Below, in pieces: positions 40,322 to 49,637 of a stretch of 64,000 nucleotides of DNA (positions are counted from its first letter, which is position 1; each line of letters opens with the position of its first letter). The DNA lies in assembly GCF_900637685.1 (NCBI RefSeq), contig NZ_LR134388.1, positions 3,561,001 to 3,625,000 of the forward strand. Reading direction: 5' to 3'. The stretch comes from Legionella sainthelensi. GTDB taxonomy: Bacteria; Pseudomonadota; Gammaproteobacteria; Legionellales; Legionellaceae. The notes below the pieces were generated by a model, which saw only the letters and a list, made by a program, of their open reading frames with translations, was not told the origin of the DNA and did not search any database. A program made the translations under genes and the position numbers.

Positions 40322-40999
40322 TTAATTACCGTTGTTATTTCCTTTTTTATTGTCATCGACCAAACTCATTACTCTTTGCAGAAAAAACGGTCCAGGATCT
40401 TCTTTATCAGTTTGATAAGTTGGATCTCGTTCAAGCCACAAAGAAGTATTTTTAAAGTTTAAATAATCATTATGCCCAATCACATATTCAATCTGGGGAT
40501 ATTTCCTTTTTAAATAACACACTAAAAACGCATTCGCTCTCACCTGGGCATCCGTTAAATCATCTTTCCCATTAATACCCCCAACGTTTTCAATACCAAT
40601 TGCATAATGATTTAAGCCTATAACATGTCTCGCCATCCATTTTTCGGGCATCAGTTGATAAATACTTCCATCGCGGTCAACCAAAAAATGACTCGACACA
40701 TTTAAATTCCCAGGCAATTCTTTAATGCGCGGTGAGTTCTTTGGGAAAGTGGGTGAATTAAATACGCGAAAAGTTGCCTTAAAAGTGGGGATACAAGTCC
40801 AGTGCAATACAATCATTCTCGGTTCAATTTCAATTGATTTTGAATCAATTCCATAATGAATTAATTGATATTGACGAGTTAAGGCAATCCGTTCCTCATT
40901 AAATTGAATCGGTGCTTGATGAATTTTCTGGGGTGTATAGCACGAAAACGCATGCACCTGAGCACTTATAAAAAAGAAACAGAATAAAAGTAATTTCAT
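40322..40999 (-). CDS. N-acetylmuramoyl-L-alanine amidase (amidase_2 family), exported
   Basis: 225 residues with a 17-residue signal peptide. Zinc amidase features: IVLHWT (His ligand), SSHFLVDRDGSIYQL, ARHVIGLNHYAIGIENVG with catalytic Glu, and VIGHNDY (second His) with KEDPG near the end. The fold cleaves the amide between N-acetylmuramic acid and the stem peptide, as AmiD or AmpD do. Its ATG begins one base after the stop of the MltA-like gene, so the two are translated together. Confidence 0.9.
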   Translation of the reverse strand: MKLLLFCFFFISAQVHAFSCYTPQKIHQAPIQFNEERIALTRQYQLIHYGIDSKSIEIEPRMIVLHWTCIPTFKATFRVFNSPTFPKNSPRIKELPGNLNVSSHFLVDRDGSIYQLMPEKWMARHVIGLNHYAIGIENVGGINGKDDLTDAQVRANAFLVCYLKRKYPQIEYVIGHNDYLNFKNTSLWLERDPTYQTDKEDPGPFFLQRVMSLVDDNKKGNNNGN

Positions 41000-41000
41000 T

Positions 41001-42071
41001 TTATTTTTTTAATACCATGAAGTAGGCAGTCACATAATTGGGTAAATTACGTGTTGCGCGATAAAATGCATCTTTACCTGCATAAGTTCCTGCCAAAAAA
41101 TCCACTTGATAAAGATTATTGGCAAATGCACCTCCAGTATCAGCGAAAATGCCTGCACGTGTCACTATTTTTCCCTGCTGATTGGGATACTGCACCATGA
41201 GCAACTTACCCAAACCAAACTGTTCAAGATCGGCCGCAAAAGTAACCTCTGGGTTTACCGTGATTTTATGATCAGCATCCTTTCCATAACCTTTGATGCC
41301 ATTCACAGGTTTAAAATACCAATAGCGCTCTTGCTGATATGGGTTTTGCGCTTTATTGTAAGGAATATTATTGCAACGATGGACATTAAAGATTTTTACC
41401 TGATGCGAAGAATCACCAAAATCTGCAACCACAGTGCCTTGCATTAAAGCTGCTTCTAAGTCATCTCGACTCAAATAAGCTAAAGCCGGAATTTTTTTCT
41501 GAGTGAGTGCCCCTTTTAATATTGCTTGTTTTCCATATTGAAAACGAATCAATTCAGGTTTTGCATTTGCTTCTTCCAGGGTCAAAGATACTTCATCTGG
41601 TGGTAAAGCATAAAGTGCGAATGGATGTGCTGGCGTTGGCTTGCTTGATACTTGAGCACGATGCACGTAATATTTAGTCATTAAAATCTCATCTTTGGGT
41701 AAATGAGCTACCAACGATTTACTCGACTTAAGTAATTTAGCCTGTTCCATATCCGGATACCAACGTACAAAATCAAAATGTTTTTTAACAAAGGCCGGAT
41801 CATTCAGTTCGTTTTGATGTTGGCAAATAAATATTAATGTTGCTTTAACCCGTGCAAGTGGTATTTGCAACACTTTCCCTGCATGAATGACATGTGGATC
41901 ATAATTGTTGCCTTTATTTAAATAGGCCAGGGTTTCTTTAGCTGTGGCACACAAAGCAGGGCCATTAATTTCATAATGACGAGCAGGTGTTGGTTCACCA
42001 GGAGCAAAATGAGGCGCAGCAATCACCTGCATGCTCACAAATAAGAAGCATAGGAAGCTTTTTCTTTTCAT
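41001..42071 (-). CDS. MltA-like peptidoglycan enzyme with 3D domain, exported
   Basis: 356 residues from ATG 42071; the frame reaches 42152 but the signal peptide begins MKRKSFLC. The C terminus contains GIFADTGGAFANNLYQVD, the 3D-type Asp cluster of MltA lytic transglycosylases and related resuscitation factors, preceded by the barrel region with PVNGIKGYGKDAD. It probably cleaves glycan strands in the periplasm. The gene is immediately upstream of, and coupled to, the amidase, making a two-enzyme cell-wall unit. Assignment rests on the 3D segment. Confidence 0.75.
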   Translation of the reverse strand: MKRKSFLCFLFVSMQVIAAPHFAPGEPTPARHYEINGPALCATAKETLAYLNKGNNYDPHVIHAGKVLQIPLARVKATLIFICQHQNELNDPAFVKKHFDFVRWYPDMEQAKLLKSSKSLVAHLPKDEILMTKYYVHRAQVSSKPTPAHPFALYALPPDEVSLTLEEANAKPELIRFQYGKQAILKGALTQKKIPALAYLSRDDLEAALMQGTVVADFGDSSHQVKIFNVHRCNNIPYNKAQNPYQQERYWYFKPVNGIKGYGKDADHKITVNPEVTFAADLEQFGLGKLLMVQYPNQQGKIVTRAGIFADTGGAFANNLYQVDFLAGTYAGKDAFYRATRNLPNYVTAYFMVLKK

Positions 42072-42244
42072 ATAGGGATACAAGCTTTCGTTGAAAAGAA
42101 AATAATACCATATTTGTCCCACTAAATTATAAGAATTAATGAGCGGATGCATAAAATATGCTCTGCAAATAAATCATACTTTATTGCAACCAATGTGCGA
42201 TCGATTTATTGTAAGCCCCTACTCTTTAAGATGTTTTATGTATT

Positions 42245-42841
42245 ATGACTTCTACAAAATCCGATAAGAATACTCTCTCGTATAATGCAATGATTCTATT
42301 TAATTTTCCTAATAGAAACTCTTATCGTCGCATTACAGTGATTAACAATTATCCCTGGTATCAATCTACAGGAAAAAATTCGGGTTATGAAGGAACCTGG
42401 TTCTTTTTTGGAGGGCTTTTAGAAACAAAAGCAGGCCATCATTCACGGGGTTGGTTTATTAAACCAAAATCATTAGCAGAAGAGCGCTATAATAAAACTC
42501 GTTTTTTTGGTCCTAATGTGGCTCATTATGTACACAAACATTCAATACACAAGGTGGTTAGTTTTTCACGTTTTGGTGATATTGAGAAAGTATGTATTTC
42601 TGCCTCCATTGGTGGAGGGTTTTGGCATTCCTGCAAAGGAAAAAAATTGAAAGGTCATCTAAAGAAAAACTATTCAAATTATTTTCTACCTGCAGAAATC
42701 ACAAACAAGATCCGCCAATCAGCGATGCGTACTGACCTGACAATGTATTCAGATCCAGAACAGGTAAATCTTTGGCTAAGAGAACAAGGCGTAACTACTT
42801 TGGGAGTGTTGCATAATGAATCATTACTCATACGCCCCTAA
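42245..42841 (+). CDS. Unknown protein
   Basis: 198 residues, basic, with many aromatic residues (PWYQSTGKNSGYEGTWFFFGG, GGGFWHSCKGKK). No signal peptide or membrane helix. I do not recognise it. It is divergent from the MltA-like gene and convergent with the LysR gene, which ends 26 bases past its stop. Confidence 0.65.
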   Translation: MTSTKSDKNTLSYNAMILFNFPNRNSYRRITVINNYPWYQSTGKNSGYEGTWFFFGGLLETKAGHHSRGWFIKPKSLAEERYNKTRFFGPNVAHYVHKHSIHKVVSFSRFGDIEKVCISASIGGGFWHSCKGKKLKGHLKKNYSNYFLPAEITNKIRQSAMRTDLTMYSDPEQVNLWLREQGVTTLGVLHNESLLIRP

Positions 42842-42866
42842 AGTAATCAGGTTTTGTAATGCATTA

Positions 42867-43775
42867 TCACTCATTAAGAGGTTTGTTCTCATCCGATAAA
42901 TTTTGACCTTGCCATTTATCAAAAATATGTAAAAAGTTAGTGATTGCACGCTCTTCCATTCTCTTTTTAAGATAAAAGACATTAAAATTAAGTATTATGT
43001 CTTTAGTATCCACATCCAGAATCTTTAATTGATTAGAAATCAATTTACTTGGTAAGACACTCCAACCTAAATTAAATTCTACTAGACTTTTAATCGCATC
43101 AAGCGTACTAATCTCCAAGCCCACATTTAAGTTTAATTGCTTGTCATTAAAAGCACTTTCTACCTTATCTCGAATCACTCCACTTTTTTGCGTAAAAATA
43201 GCAGGATGGTTTACAAAATCTGCAAGCGATAATACTCTATTGACTTGAGATAACTCATGGCTTTTATTGGCCACATAATAATACTTTTCTTGCCATAACT
43301 CAGTTGCAATAATTTTTGAAGGAAGATCGCGATCAGGGCTAATAACCAGATCTACTGTTCCTTTGTTTAAATAATCATCGATATCGTGTTCTGCCATTGT
43401 TCTGATGTGAATGATGAGCGAAGAGTCTATCGTTTTCAGATAACTGAGAAAGCTCGGCAAAATATAATGGGAAACAAATACCGTAGCACCAACGACTACA
43501 TGATGTTGCAACATTTGGGCATCGTCTTTAAACGATTTTATTGCGCTATTGTACGCCGCTAACATTTGTCGTGCATAAGGAACAAAATGGCTTGCAGCTT
43601 CAGTTAATGTTATTTTTGAACCCTCAACAATAAATAAACGCACCCCCAACTCATTTTCCATTTTTTGAATGCGTTTGCTCATTGCTGATTGCGTAATATG
43701 GACTCTCTTAGCAGCAAGCGTGAAAGACCGGAATTCAATGACAGCAAGAAATGACTTTATTTCAACTATATCCAT
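42867..43775 (-). CDS. LysR-family transcriptional regulator
   Basis: 302 residues. The N-terminal winged helix-turn-helix is canonical (SFTLAAKRVHITQSAMSKRI, then LGVRLF) and a periplasmic-binding-like effector domain follows. The coinducer is unknown. No divergent target gene lies immediately upstream; the next plus-strand gene is the IcmD-like gene 430 bases away. Confidence 0.95.
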   Translation of the reverse strand: MDIVEIKSFLAVIEFRSFTLAAKRVHITQSAMSKRIQKMENELGVRLFIVEGSKITLTEAASHFVPYARQMLAAYNSAIKSFKDDAQMLQHHVVVGATVFVSHYILPSFLSYLKTIDSSLIIHIRTMAEHDIDDYLNKGTVDLVISPDRDLPSKIIATELWQEKYYYVANKSHELSQVNRVLSLADFVNHPAIFTQKSGVIRDKVESAFNDKQLNLNVGLEISTLDAIKSLVEFNLGWSVLPSKLISNQLKILDVDTKDIILNFNVFYLKKRMEERAITNFLHIFDKWQGQNLSDENKPLNE

Positions 43776-43960
43776 ATTTTCATAACCATTTATTTTAAAT
43801 TATAGCGTCAATCTTATCACTACTACCCTTTTTTACTAAATATTAACTTAAGGACTCATGATTTAAACGAATACCCTATGCTAAACTGGAATTAAAATAT
43901 CATAATTACTTTATATTTAGCTGCTATGATTTATATATGAACAAACATTGGGAATAAATT

Positions 43961-44023
43961 ATGTCCGTAAAGTACCCGAATGAACTGAATCAATCTAGTG
44001 ACTTAAATAACAAAGAATCGTAG
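43961..44023 (+). CDS. Possible 20-residue peptide
   Basis: ATG 43961 to TAG 44023 encodes a polar 20-residue peptide. The start is preceded by GGAATAAATT. Too short to judge; it may be a relic of the same decayed gene as the fragments at 44080-44193. Confidence 0.2.
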   Translation: MSVKYPNELNQSSDLNNKES

Positions 44024-44079
44024 TGGAGCAACAATCCAAATATAAGGTATTCAAGAAATCCAAGTAACAGAACAGGTAA

Positions 44080-44193
44080 TTTCTTAACTGGTTTTGGGAG
44101 GGGATGTTGGTCATGGCTCGATTGAAATTGAAATCACCCATCAATGACACAACATATCAATGGATTGAAGAATATAGTAGTAAATTAAATTGA
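44080..44193 (+). pseudogene. Frameshifted remnant upstream of the IcmD-like gene
   Basis: One frame reads LVLGGDVGHGSIEIEI and an overlapping frame continues LKSPINDTTYQWIEEYSSKL up to TGA 44193. Joined by a one-base shift they make a continuous polar segment (GGDVGH... P...T..WI..Y) that looks like protein sequence. The upstream part has stops. I infer a decayed gene end; the family is not identified. Confidence 0.3.
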
Positions 44194-44204
44194 GGAGACA
44201 AAAA

Positions 44205-44606
44205 GTGAAAAATAAAGTCATTAGTAAATCAAATTACAAAAATTGGTTATCCAGTATTGTTTGTTTGGGGGTATTGGCTTTAGTCAGTCAAAATGCAGCT
44301 GCAGGTGATATGAGTGTAGGTGCCATGGCATCACAAATTACCTCATCATTTACAAACCTGACTAAACTAATAACAGCAGGATCTTATTTAGCTGGTTTAG
44401 CGTTTTCTATTGGTGCGATTATGAAATTTAAACAGCACAAAGATAACCCAACCCAAATCCCAATCGGAACACCAATTGCTCTGGTTTTTATCTCTGCTGC
44501 TTTATTGTTCCTACCTTCTATTTTGGGAATCACCGGAACAACCATGTTCGGCTCAAGTGGAGGTGAAACTGCTGGTCCTACTGGTACCGTTTATACTAGT
44601 GGCTAG
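44205..44606 (+). CDS. icmD: IcmD/DotP-like membrane protein (orphan Dot/Icm-type component)
   Basis: 133 residues from GTG 44205, which has GAGGAG 7 nt upstream; the frame is open from a TTG at 44190 that overlaps the ribosome site. A signal-like helix ends ALVSQNAAAG; a second helix (LAGLAFSIGAIMKF), the loop KQHKDNPTQIPIGTP and a third helix ending LFLPSILGI follow, then a Gly/Thr tail. This is the pattern of IcmD (DotP), an inner-membrane component of the Dot/Icm type IV secretion system. No other icm/dot genes flank it here, so it is either an orphan paralogue or, less likely, the sole icmD of the genome. An intrinsic terminator follows. Confidence 0.82.
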   Translation: MKNKVISKSNYKNWLSSIVCLGVLALVSQNAAAGDMSVGAMASQITSSFTNLTKLITAGSYLAGLAFSIGAIMKFKQHKDNPTQIPIGTPIALVFISAALLFLPSILGITGTTMFGSSGGETAGPTGTVYTSG

Positions 44607-44640
44607 AAATAACTTATTTACATCCCTCGGGTTAATTTCA

Positions 44641-44672
44641 AAAAACCTCGTTCAGATAAGCGGGGTTTTTTT
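44641..44672 (+). terminator. Intrinsic terminator of the IcmD-like gene
   Basis: AAAACCTCG and CGGGGTTTT form a stem (one wobble) followed by a T run, 35 bases after the stop codon. Confidence 0.85.
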
Positions 44673-44748
44673 AATAAAGAGGCTCAGTTCGACCTAACCG
44701 ATAAAATAATTTTTATTGCCAGTAAATATCTGTGCCTACACAGATAAA

Positions 44749-45984
44749 TTAATTAAATCGGCTCGCACTAAATGGTAATGGATCTACGATTACATGTTCT
44801 CCAGTCATCATCTCAGCAAGCAAACGACCAGTAACAGGCCCCAAAGTTAAACCATGATGTCCATGCCCGAATGCAAACCAAAGACCTTTATGATGCGGTG
44901 CTTGACCGATAATTGGAAGCATGTCTGGCGTACATGGCCGACATCCCATCCAGGGAAACTTATCAAGTCGTTCGGTGATGGGAAAAAGTGTACGCGCAAT
45001 AGGTTCTACCTGATTAAGTTGTACTGGAGTTTTTTGCGAGTCTCGTCTTGCAAATTCAACTCCTGTAGTTAGGCGAACTCCTCGAGCCATAGGAGCGATT
45101 AAATAACCTCTCTCAAAATCAAGTACTGGATGAATAAGTCTTGCATTCTCTTTCACGCCATAATGCATGTGATAGCCACGTTTAACTGCTAATGGAAAGT
45201 GATATCCAAACCGAGAACATACAACATCTGACCAAGGACCTAAGGCAATTACCACGGAATCACTATTAATTTGTCCCTGCTCTGTCTTAATTGTCCATGG
45301 TTCAGATAATGTGAGCGCATCTCCAAAGAAAAAACGGCCTCCGAGGTGTTCAAAATAACGTGCATATGCAGCGACCAAGGCACCTGGATCATTAACTGCT
45401 TCAGACTCCGTGTAATGAAGAGCTCCCAATAAAGAAGGATCAAGATCAGGTTCAACATGGTGTAATAAAGCAGCATCCATCTCTTTAAATTGGATACCAT
45501 ACTCGGTCCGGCATTTTTCAGCAAACCGTATTTCTGCTTCCTGCTTTTTGGCTGTCCTAAATACCTTAAGCCACCCTCCTGAGCGCAATAAATGCTTGAC
45601 TCCAGCGGCTTCAGCAAGAGAATGATGCTCCGTGACACTGTGTTGGATCAAAGTTGCATAAGAACGGGCTATTTCTGCATGTCGAGATGAATGCGAATGA
45701 AACCAATATTTCCACAAAAAAGGGGTAAGTCTTAATATCGATGCGAGGTGATACCTTACTTCAGGTGAGCAATTCAACGCATATTTAATTAGAGAAGTGA
45801 TATCTCTTGGAAATGCATAGGGATATACTCCCTCACGTTGAATTAATCCCGCATTGCCAAATGACGTTTCTTTTCCTGGTGAGGTCAAATCCACCAAGGC
45901 AACCTCTCGACCTCGCATTTGCAAATGAATTGCAATCGATACGCCAATAATACCACCACCAAGTACAACAGTATCAAATTTCAT
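44749..45984 (-). CDS. dadA: D-amino-acid dehydrogenase family FAD protein
   Basis: 411 residues. The N terminus VVLGGGIIGVSIAIHL binds FAD; KETSFGNAGLIQ and the C-terminal GHGHHGLTLGPVTGRLLAEM are the DadA signature. DadA oxidises D-amino acids such as D-alanine to keto acids with electrons passed to the respiratory chain. Length matches the family. It stands alone, so the pathway partner (a racemase) is not visible. Other deaminating FAD oxidases of the same fold cannot be ruled out. Confidence 0.88.
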   Translation of the reverse strand: MKFDTVVLGGGIIGVSIAIHLQMRGREVALVDLTSPGKETSFGNAGLIQREGVYPYAFPRDITSLIKYALNCSPEVRYHLASILRLTPFLWKYWFHSHSSRHAEIARSYATLIQHSVTEHHSLAEAAGVKHLLRSGGWLKVFRTAKKQEAEIRFAEKCRTEYGIQFKEMDAALLHHVEPDLDPSLLGALHYTESEAVNDPGALVAAYARYFEHLGGRFFFGDALTLSEPWTIKTEQGQINSDSVVIALGPWSDVVCSRFGYHFPLAVKRGYHMHYGVKENARLIHPVLDFERGYLIAPMARGVRLTTGVEFARRDSQKTPVQLNQVEPIARTLFPITERLDKFPWMGCRPCTPDMLPIIGQAPHHKGLWFAFGHGHHGLTLGPVTGRLLAEMMTGEHVIVDPLPFSASRFN

Positions 45985-46234
45985 AAAACATGATCTCCCC
46001 TTTCACTGAAGGAAGTAGAATAAGCATTTTTTTACTGTGTTTTACCCCATGAACTTACCAATTAATCAATGAGCCAATCAGGCAACAGCAATAGCCCTTG
46101 ATTTTCATTTATCTTAGGTTAAAGCCATTTACTCTATCTTTTTACGAAAAAGTTTCAATGGAATACTATACTGTCAAGAAAGTATATTCAAATGAGATTT
46201 GATCCTGCTTAATATTTTTTCAGGAGTAGCTGTT

Positions 46235-46668
46235 ATGGCATATCGCACCTTCAGTGAAGAGCCAGATCAGAATTTGAAGAATTCCGACAACAAATATCTC
46301 GAGCATTGGATATCACAAGATTTTCACAAACTTATTCTTGCTCTAACCTATGGTGCTCATCAACAGATATCTACGAAACGGATGGAGCTGTAATTGTAAA
46401 AGCTGGACTCGCTGGGGTGACGCTTGATGATTTTAATATTTCATTTGTGGATCAGATTCTAACAATCCAAGGGACAAGAATAGATACTGAAGCCAAATTG
46501 AATTATCATTGCCTTGAGATTCCATATGGCAATTTTCAGATACGAATTTTGATAACAGGATTATATGATTTAGATTGCATCACAGTAAATTATAAAAATG
46601 GTTACTTATATTTAATTCTCCCTAAATCTAAAAAACAGGATGCCTCAATTAGTCCAATCGATTCATAA
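46235..46668 (+). pseudogene. Small heat-shock protein (Hsp20/alpha-crystallin), frameshifted
   Basis: ATG 46235, with AGGAG upstream, opens a frame that reads as an Hsp20 N terminus (LEHWISQDFHKLILALT) and stops at 46393. From about 46350 a second frame carries the alpha-crystallin domain: WCSSTDIYETDGAVIVKAGL, LTIQGTR and CITVNYKNGYLYLILPK, ending at 46668. Removing two bases or adding one near 46349-46351 joins them into a normal Hsp20 of about 144 residues. Either the gene is broken or the assembly has an error. It lies 132 bases before lon, a common chaperone and protease pairing. Confidence 0.8.
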
Positions 46669-46800
46669 TAAATACCTTGATAGCGAATCAAGACCCTTTT
46701 TTAGTTAATTTAAAATAAAAAATAAAGTTATATTAGCTGAAATTTGTTCAATAATTATCCTAAAATCCAATAATAGAAGGAGAATAAATAAGGAGTCTCT

Positions 46801-49206
46801 ATGGAGATTCAAGCAAACAAGGAAAAAGCAGAACAACAGGCGAAGGAACTTAGCATCCCCTCCGAATTACCTATTTTAACCTTGCGTGGAGCCGTTATCT
46901 ATCCTTTGACAGTTATGCCACTTAACGTAGGCCAGTCACGCTCCATTAAACTAGCCCACGACGTAACAATGAGTTCTTCTCGGTTCATAGGTATAATGGC
47001 TATTAAAAATAATACCGTTGGAGAACCAAGCCCTATCGATATTTATAAGATAGGCACTGCCTCAGTAATACACCGACTTATTCACTTATCAGACAACTCC
47101 GTACAATTGATCGTACGAGGAATAGAGAAAATTTGTATCAAAGAATTTACTTCTGTTGAACCCTATTTCAAAGCCAGGATTGAACTTACAAGAGAACACG
47201 ATACTAAAAACAAACACATTGAGGCATTAATGCGAAATACTATTGACTTATTACGTCATTTAATTTCGTTAACACCGCATTTATCGGAAGATTTGTTCAC
47301 CCTCGCACTTAATACAAATGATCCACGCCAACTTGTATATCTTATTGCCGCAAATTTTAGATTGGAATTAAAAAACGCACAGGAATTATTGGAATTGGAT
47401 AAAGTCGAGGATAAGCTTATAAAACTCAATATGTTTTTAACTCGAGAGATAGAAATTATTGAATTAGGAAAAAAAATCCAATCTCAAGCACAAAATGAAC
47501 TTGATAAAACTGAACGCTATTTCATGCTTCGAGAGCAACTAAGGCAGATAAAAAAAGAACTGGGCGAAGAGGACGAACAAGTTCTTGAAATTAGAGAATA
47601 TGAAAATAAAATTACCCAAGCACAGATGTCAGACGAAGCCGAAAAAGAAGCCATTCATGAACTCAATCGAATGAAAACAATGCCTATCTCTGCCGCCGAG
47701 TATCAAGTGACTAAAACCTATTTAGATTGGTTAGTTGAATTACCTTGGAATAAAGCAACTGAAGATAATCTTGACATCAACAGCGCAAGAAAAATACTTG
47801 ATGAGGATCATTATGATTTGCAAAAAGTAAAAGAACGAATACTTGAGTATTTAGCGGTACATAAACTTCGTCTTGAGCGTAACGATAAATCATATACAGG
47901 CTCTATTCTTTGCTTTGTTGGGCCACCTGGCGTCGGCAAAACATCTCTTGGACAATCTATTGCGCGGGCGCTTTCTAGAAAATTTATCCGATTTTCATTA
48001 GGTGGGATGCATGATGAAGGAGAAATTCGCGGACATCGACGTACTTATATTGGTGCGTTACCTGGAAGAATTATTCAGTCCATTAAGCGTATACAATCAC
48101 GTAATCCTGTAATGATGCTGGATGAAATAGACAAGGTCGGAGCTGATTTTCGCGGCGACCCCTCATCAGCTTTGCTTGAAGTCCTTGATCCCGCACAAAA
48201 TAACACTTTTTGTGATCATTATCTTGATGTAGATTTTGATCTGTCGCAAGTCATTTTCATCTGTACAGCGAATCAACTTGATCCCATTCAGCCAGCGCTA
48301 CGTGATCGTATGGAAATTATTACTCTTCCTGGTTATACAGATGATGAAAAGTTACATATCGCAATAAACTATCTCATCCCGCGCCAAATTAAGGAAAATG
48401 GTTTAATGCCAGAAGAAATTCAATTTGAGCATGATGCGATCTTATTAATAACTCATGATTATACACGAGAAGCAGGTGTCCGCAATTTAGAACGGGAGAT
48501 AGGCGCCATTTGTCGTAAAGTGGCAACACTTATTGCGGAGAAGAAAGCCAAATCCCTCACCATCACACCGGACAAAGTTATAGAATTACTTGGCAAACCC
48601 AAGTATTATTCTGAAATTGCGGAACGTACCACTATTCCAGGTGTTGCAATCGGTCTTGCAGTAACCGTAGGCGGGGGCGATATTTTATTTATTGAAGCAA
48701 CAAAAATGCCAGGGTCTAAAGGGTTTACAGTGACTGGCCAATTGGGTACCGTGATGAAAGAATCTGCTCAAGCAGCACTTTCTTATGTTCGCTCCAAAGC
48801 ACATCAATTGGGAATAGATGATAAAGAATTTGAAAAAAGCGATATTCATCTTCATATTCCGGAAGGAGCAATCCCCAAAGATGGTCCTAGTGCTGGTGTT
48901 ACGATGGCAACAGCACTTGCTTCATTGATGACCAATCGTTTCATCAAAAGCGAGGTTGGAATGACAGGAGAAATCACCTTAAGAGGCCGAGTGCTCCCTG
49001 TTGGCGGCATTAAAGAAAAAGTTCTTGCTGCCCATCGAGCCGGCTTAAAAACGGTAATTCTTCCTAAACGCAATGATAAAGATTTAGAGGATTTACCTGA
49101 TAAAGTCTGCAAAGAGATGAAATTTATCTTTGCAAAAAATGTCAGTGAAGTATTTGATGCAGCATTATGCCCAGCAAAAAAGAATGATGAAGGTGCAAAA
49201 CAGTGA
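46801..49206 (+). CDS. lon: ATP-dependent protease Lon
   Basis: 801 residues. N-terminal substrate-binding LAN domain ([19 protein letters not shown]), coiled-coil linker, AAA+ module with Walker A GPPGVGKT at 374-381 and Walker B MMLDEIDK, sensor region, and the serine-lysine protease with S697 (KDGPSAGV) and K740 (GGIKEK), 43 residues apart as in E. coli Lon. It degrades misfolded and regulatory cytosolic proteins. AGGAG precedes the ATG. It sits next to the hsp20 relic and not next to clpX, so it may be a second Lon of the genome; that needs the whole genome. Confidence 0.97.
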   Translation: MEIQANKEKAEQQAKELSIPSELPILTLRGAVIYPLTVMPLNVGQSRSIKLAHDVTMSSSRFIGIMAIKNNTVGEPSPIDIYKIGTASVIHRLIHLSDNSVQLIVRGIEKICIKEFTSVEPYFKARIELTREHDTKNKHIEALMRNTIDLLRHLISLTPHLSEDLFTLALNTNDPRQLVYLIAANFRLELKNAQELLELDKVEDKLIKLNMFLTREIEIIELGKKIQSQAQNELDKTERYFMLREQLRQIKKELGEEDEQVLEIREYENKITQAQMSDEAEKEAIHELNRMKTMPISAAEYQVTKTYLDWLVELPWNKATEDNLDINSARKILDEDHYDLQKVKERILEYLAVHKLRLERNDKSYTGSILCFVGPPGVGKTSLGQSIARALSRKFIRFSLGGMHDEGEIRGHRRTYIGALPGRIIQSIKRIQSRNPVMMLDEIDKVGADFRGDPSSALLEVLDPAQNNTFCDHYLDVDFDLSQVIFICTANQLDPIQPALRDRMEIITLPGYTDDEKLHIAINYLIPRQIKENGLMPEEIQFEHDAILLITHDYTREAGVRNLEREIGAICRKVATLIAEKKAKSLTITPDKVIELLGKPKYYSEIAERTTIPGVAIGLAVTVGGGDILFIEATKMPGSKGFTVTGQLGTVMKESAQAALSYVRSKAHQLGIDDKEFEKSDIHLHIPEGAIPKDGPSAGVTMATALASLMTNRFIKSEVGMTGEITLRGRVLPVGGIKEKVLAAHRAGLKTVILPKRNDKDLEDLPDKVCKEMKFIFAKNVSEVFDAALCPAKKNDEGAKQ

Positions 49207-49287
49207 TATTTTCTCGGTTTAATCCCATCATTCACTCATTCTCCATTTGCTGTTAAAGTCTTTCATGGTAGAATAATAATTATACAT

Positions 49288-49366
49288 TAGGGGTGCCTGT
49301 TTCACTATTTTGGCTGAGAGGATCCACCAACCCTTTGAACCTGATCTCATTAGTCTGAGCGGAGGA
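49288..49366 (+). promoter_or_regulatory. TPP (THI-element) riboswitch
   Basis: Conserved THI-box elements occur in order: GGGGTGC at 49290, GGCTGAGAGGAT around 49312, ACCCTTTGAACCTGATCT at 49329-49348, and a 3' end AGCGGAGG just before the GTG start. The ribosome site GGAGG is part of the aptamer's closing strand, so thiamine pyrophosphate binding should hide it and lower translation of the two genes that follow. Confidence 0.93.
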
Positions 49367-49370
49367 AAAT

Positions 49371-49637
49371 GTGTCAATTGTTATGCTTTCAGGTGTTGTT
49401 GCTTTTATTACATCGTTTATTGGTTTATTACCACAAATTGTTAAATCTTTAAAAACTCGATCAACTCAAGACATTTCTATGATGATGTTGATTAATTACC
49501 TAGTCTGTTCTTTGGCATGGATTATTTATGGGAGCAGTACGAATTCTTTTTTTGTAATCAGTTCTAATGTAGTTGGCTTAATTATCAGTTTACTGCTTAT
49601 TCTACTAAAACGACATTATGATGCCCGATGTACTTAA
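49371..49637 (+). CDS. SemiSWEET-type (PQ-loop/MtN3) transporter under TPP control
   Basis: 88 residues, three hydrophobic helices, with the PQ motif in FIGLLPQIVKSLKTRSTQDIS and LINYLVCSLAWIIYG, typical of SemiSWEETs, which dimerise to move sugars. The start is GTG 49371, 4 nt after the riboswitch's GGAGG. It sits between a thiamine-pyrophosphate riboswitch and thiamine pyrophosphokinase, and its last codons overlap the start of that gene, so I infer that it imports thiamine or a precursor rather than sugar. Confidence 0.9.
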   Translation: MSIVMLSGVVAFITSFIGLLPQIVKSLKTRSTQDISMMMLINYLVCSLAWIIYGSSTNSFFVISSNVVGLIISLLLILLKRHYDARCT

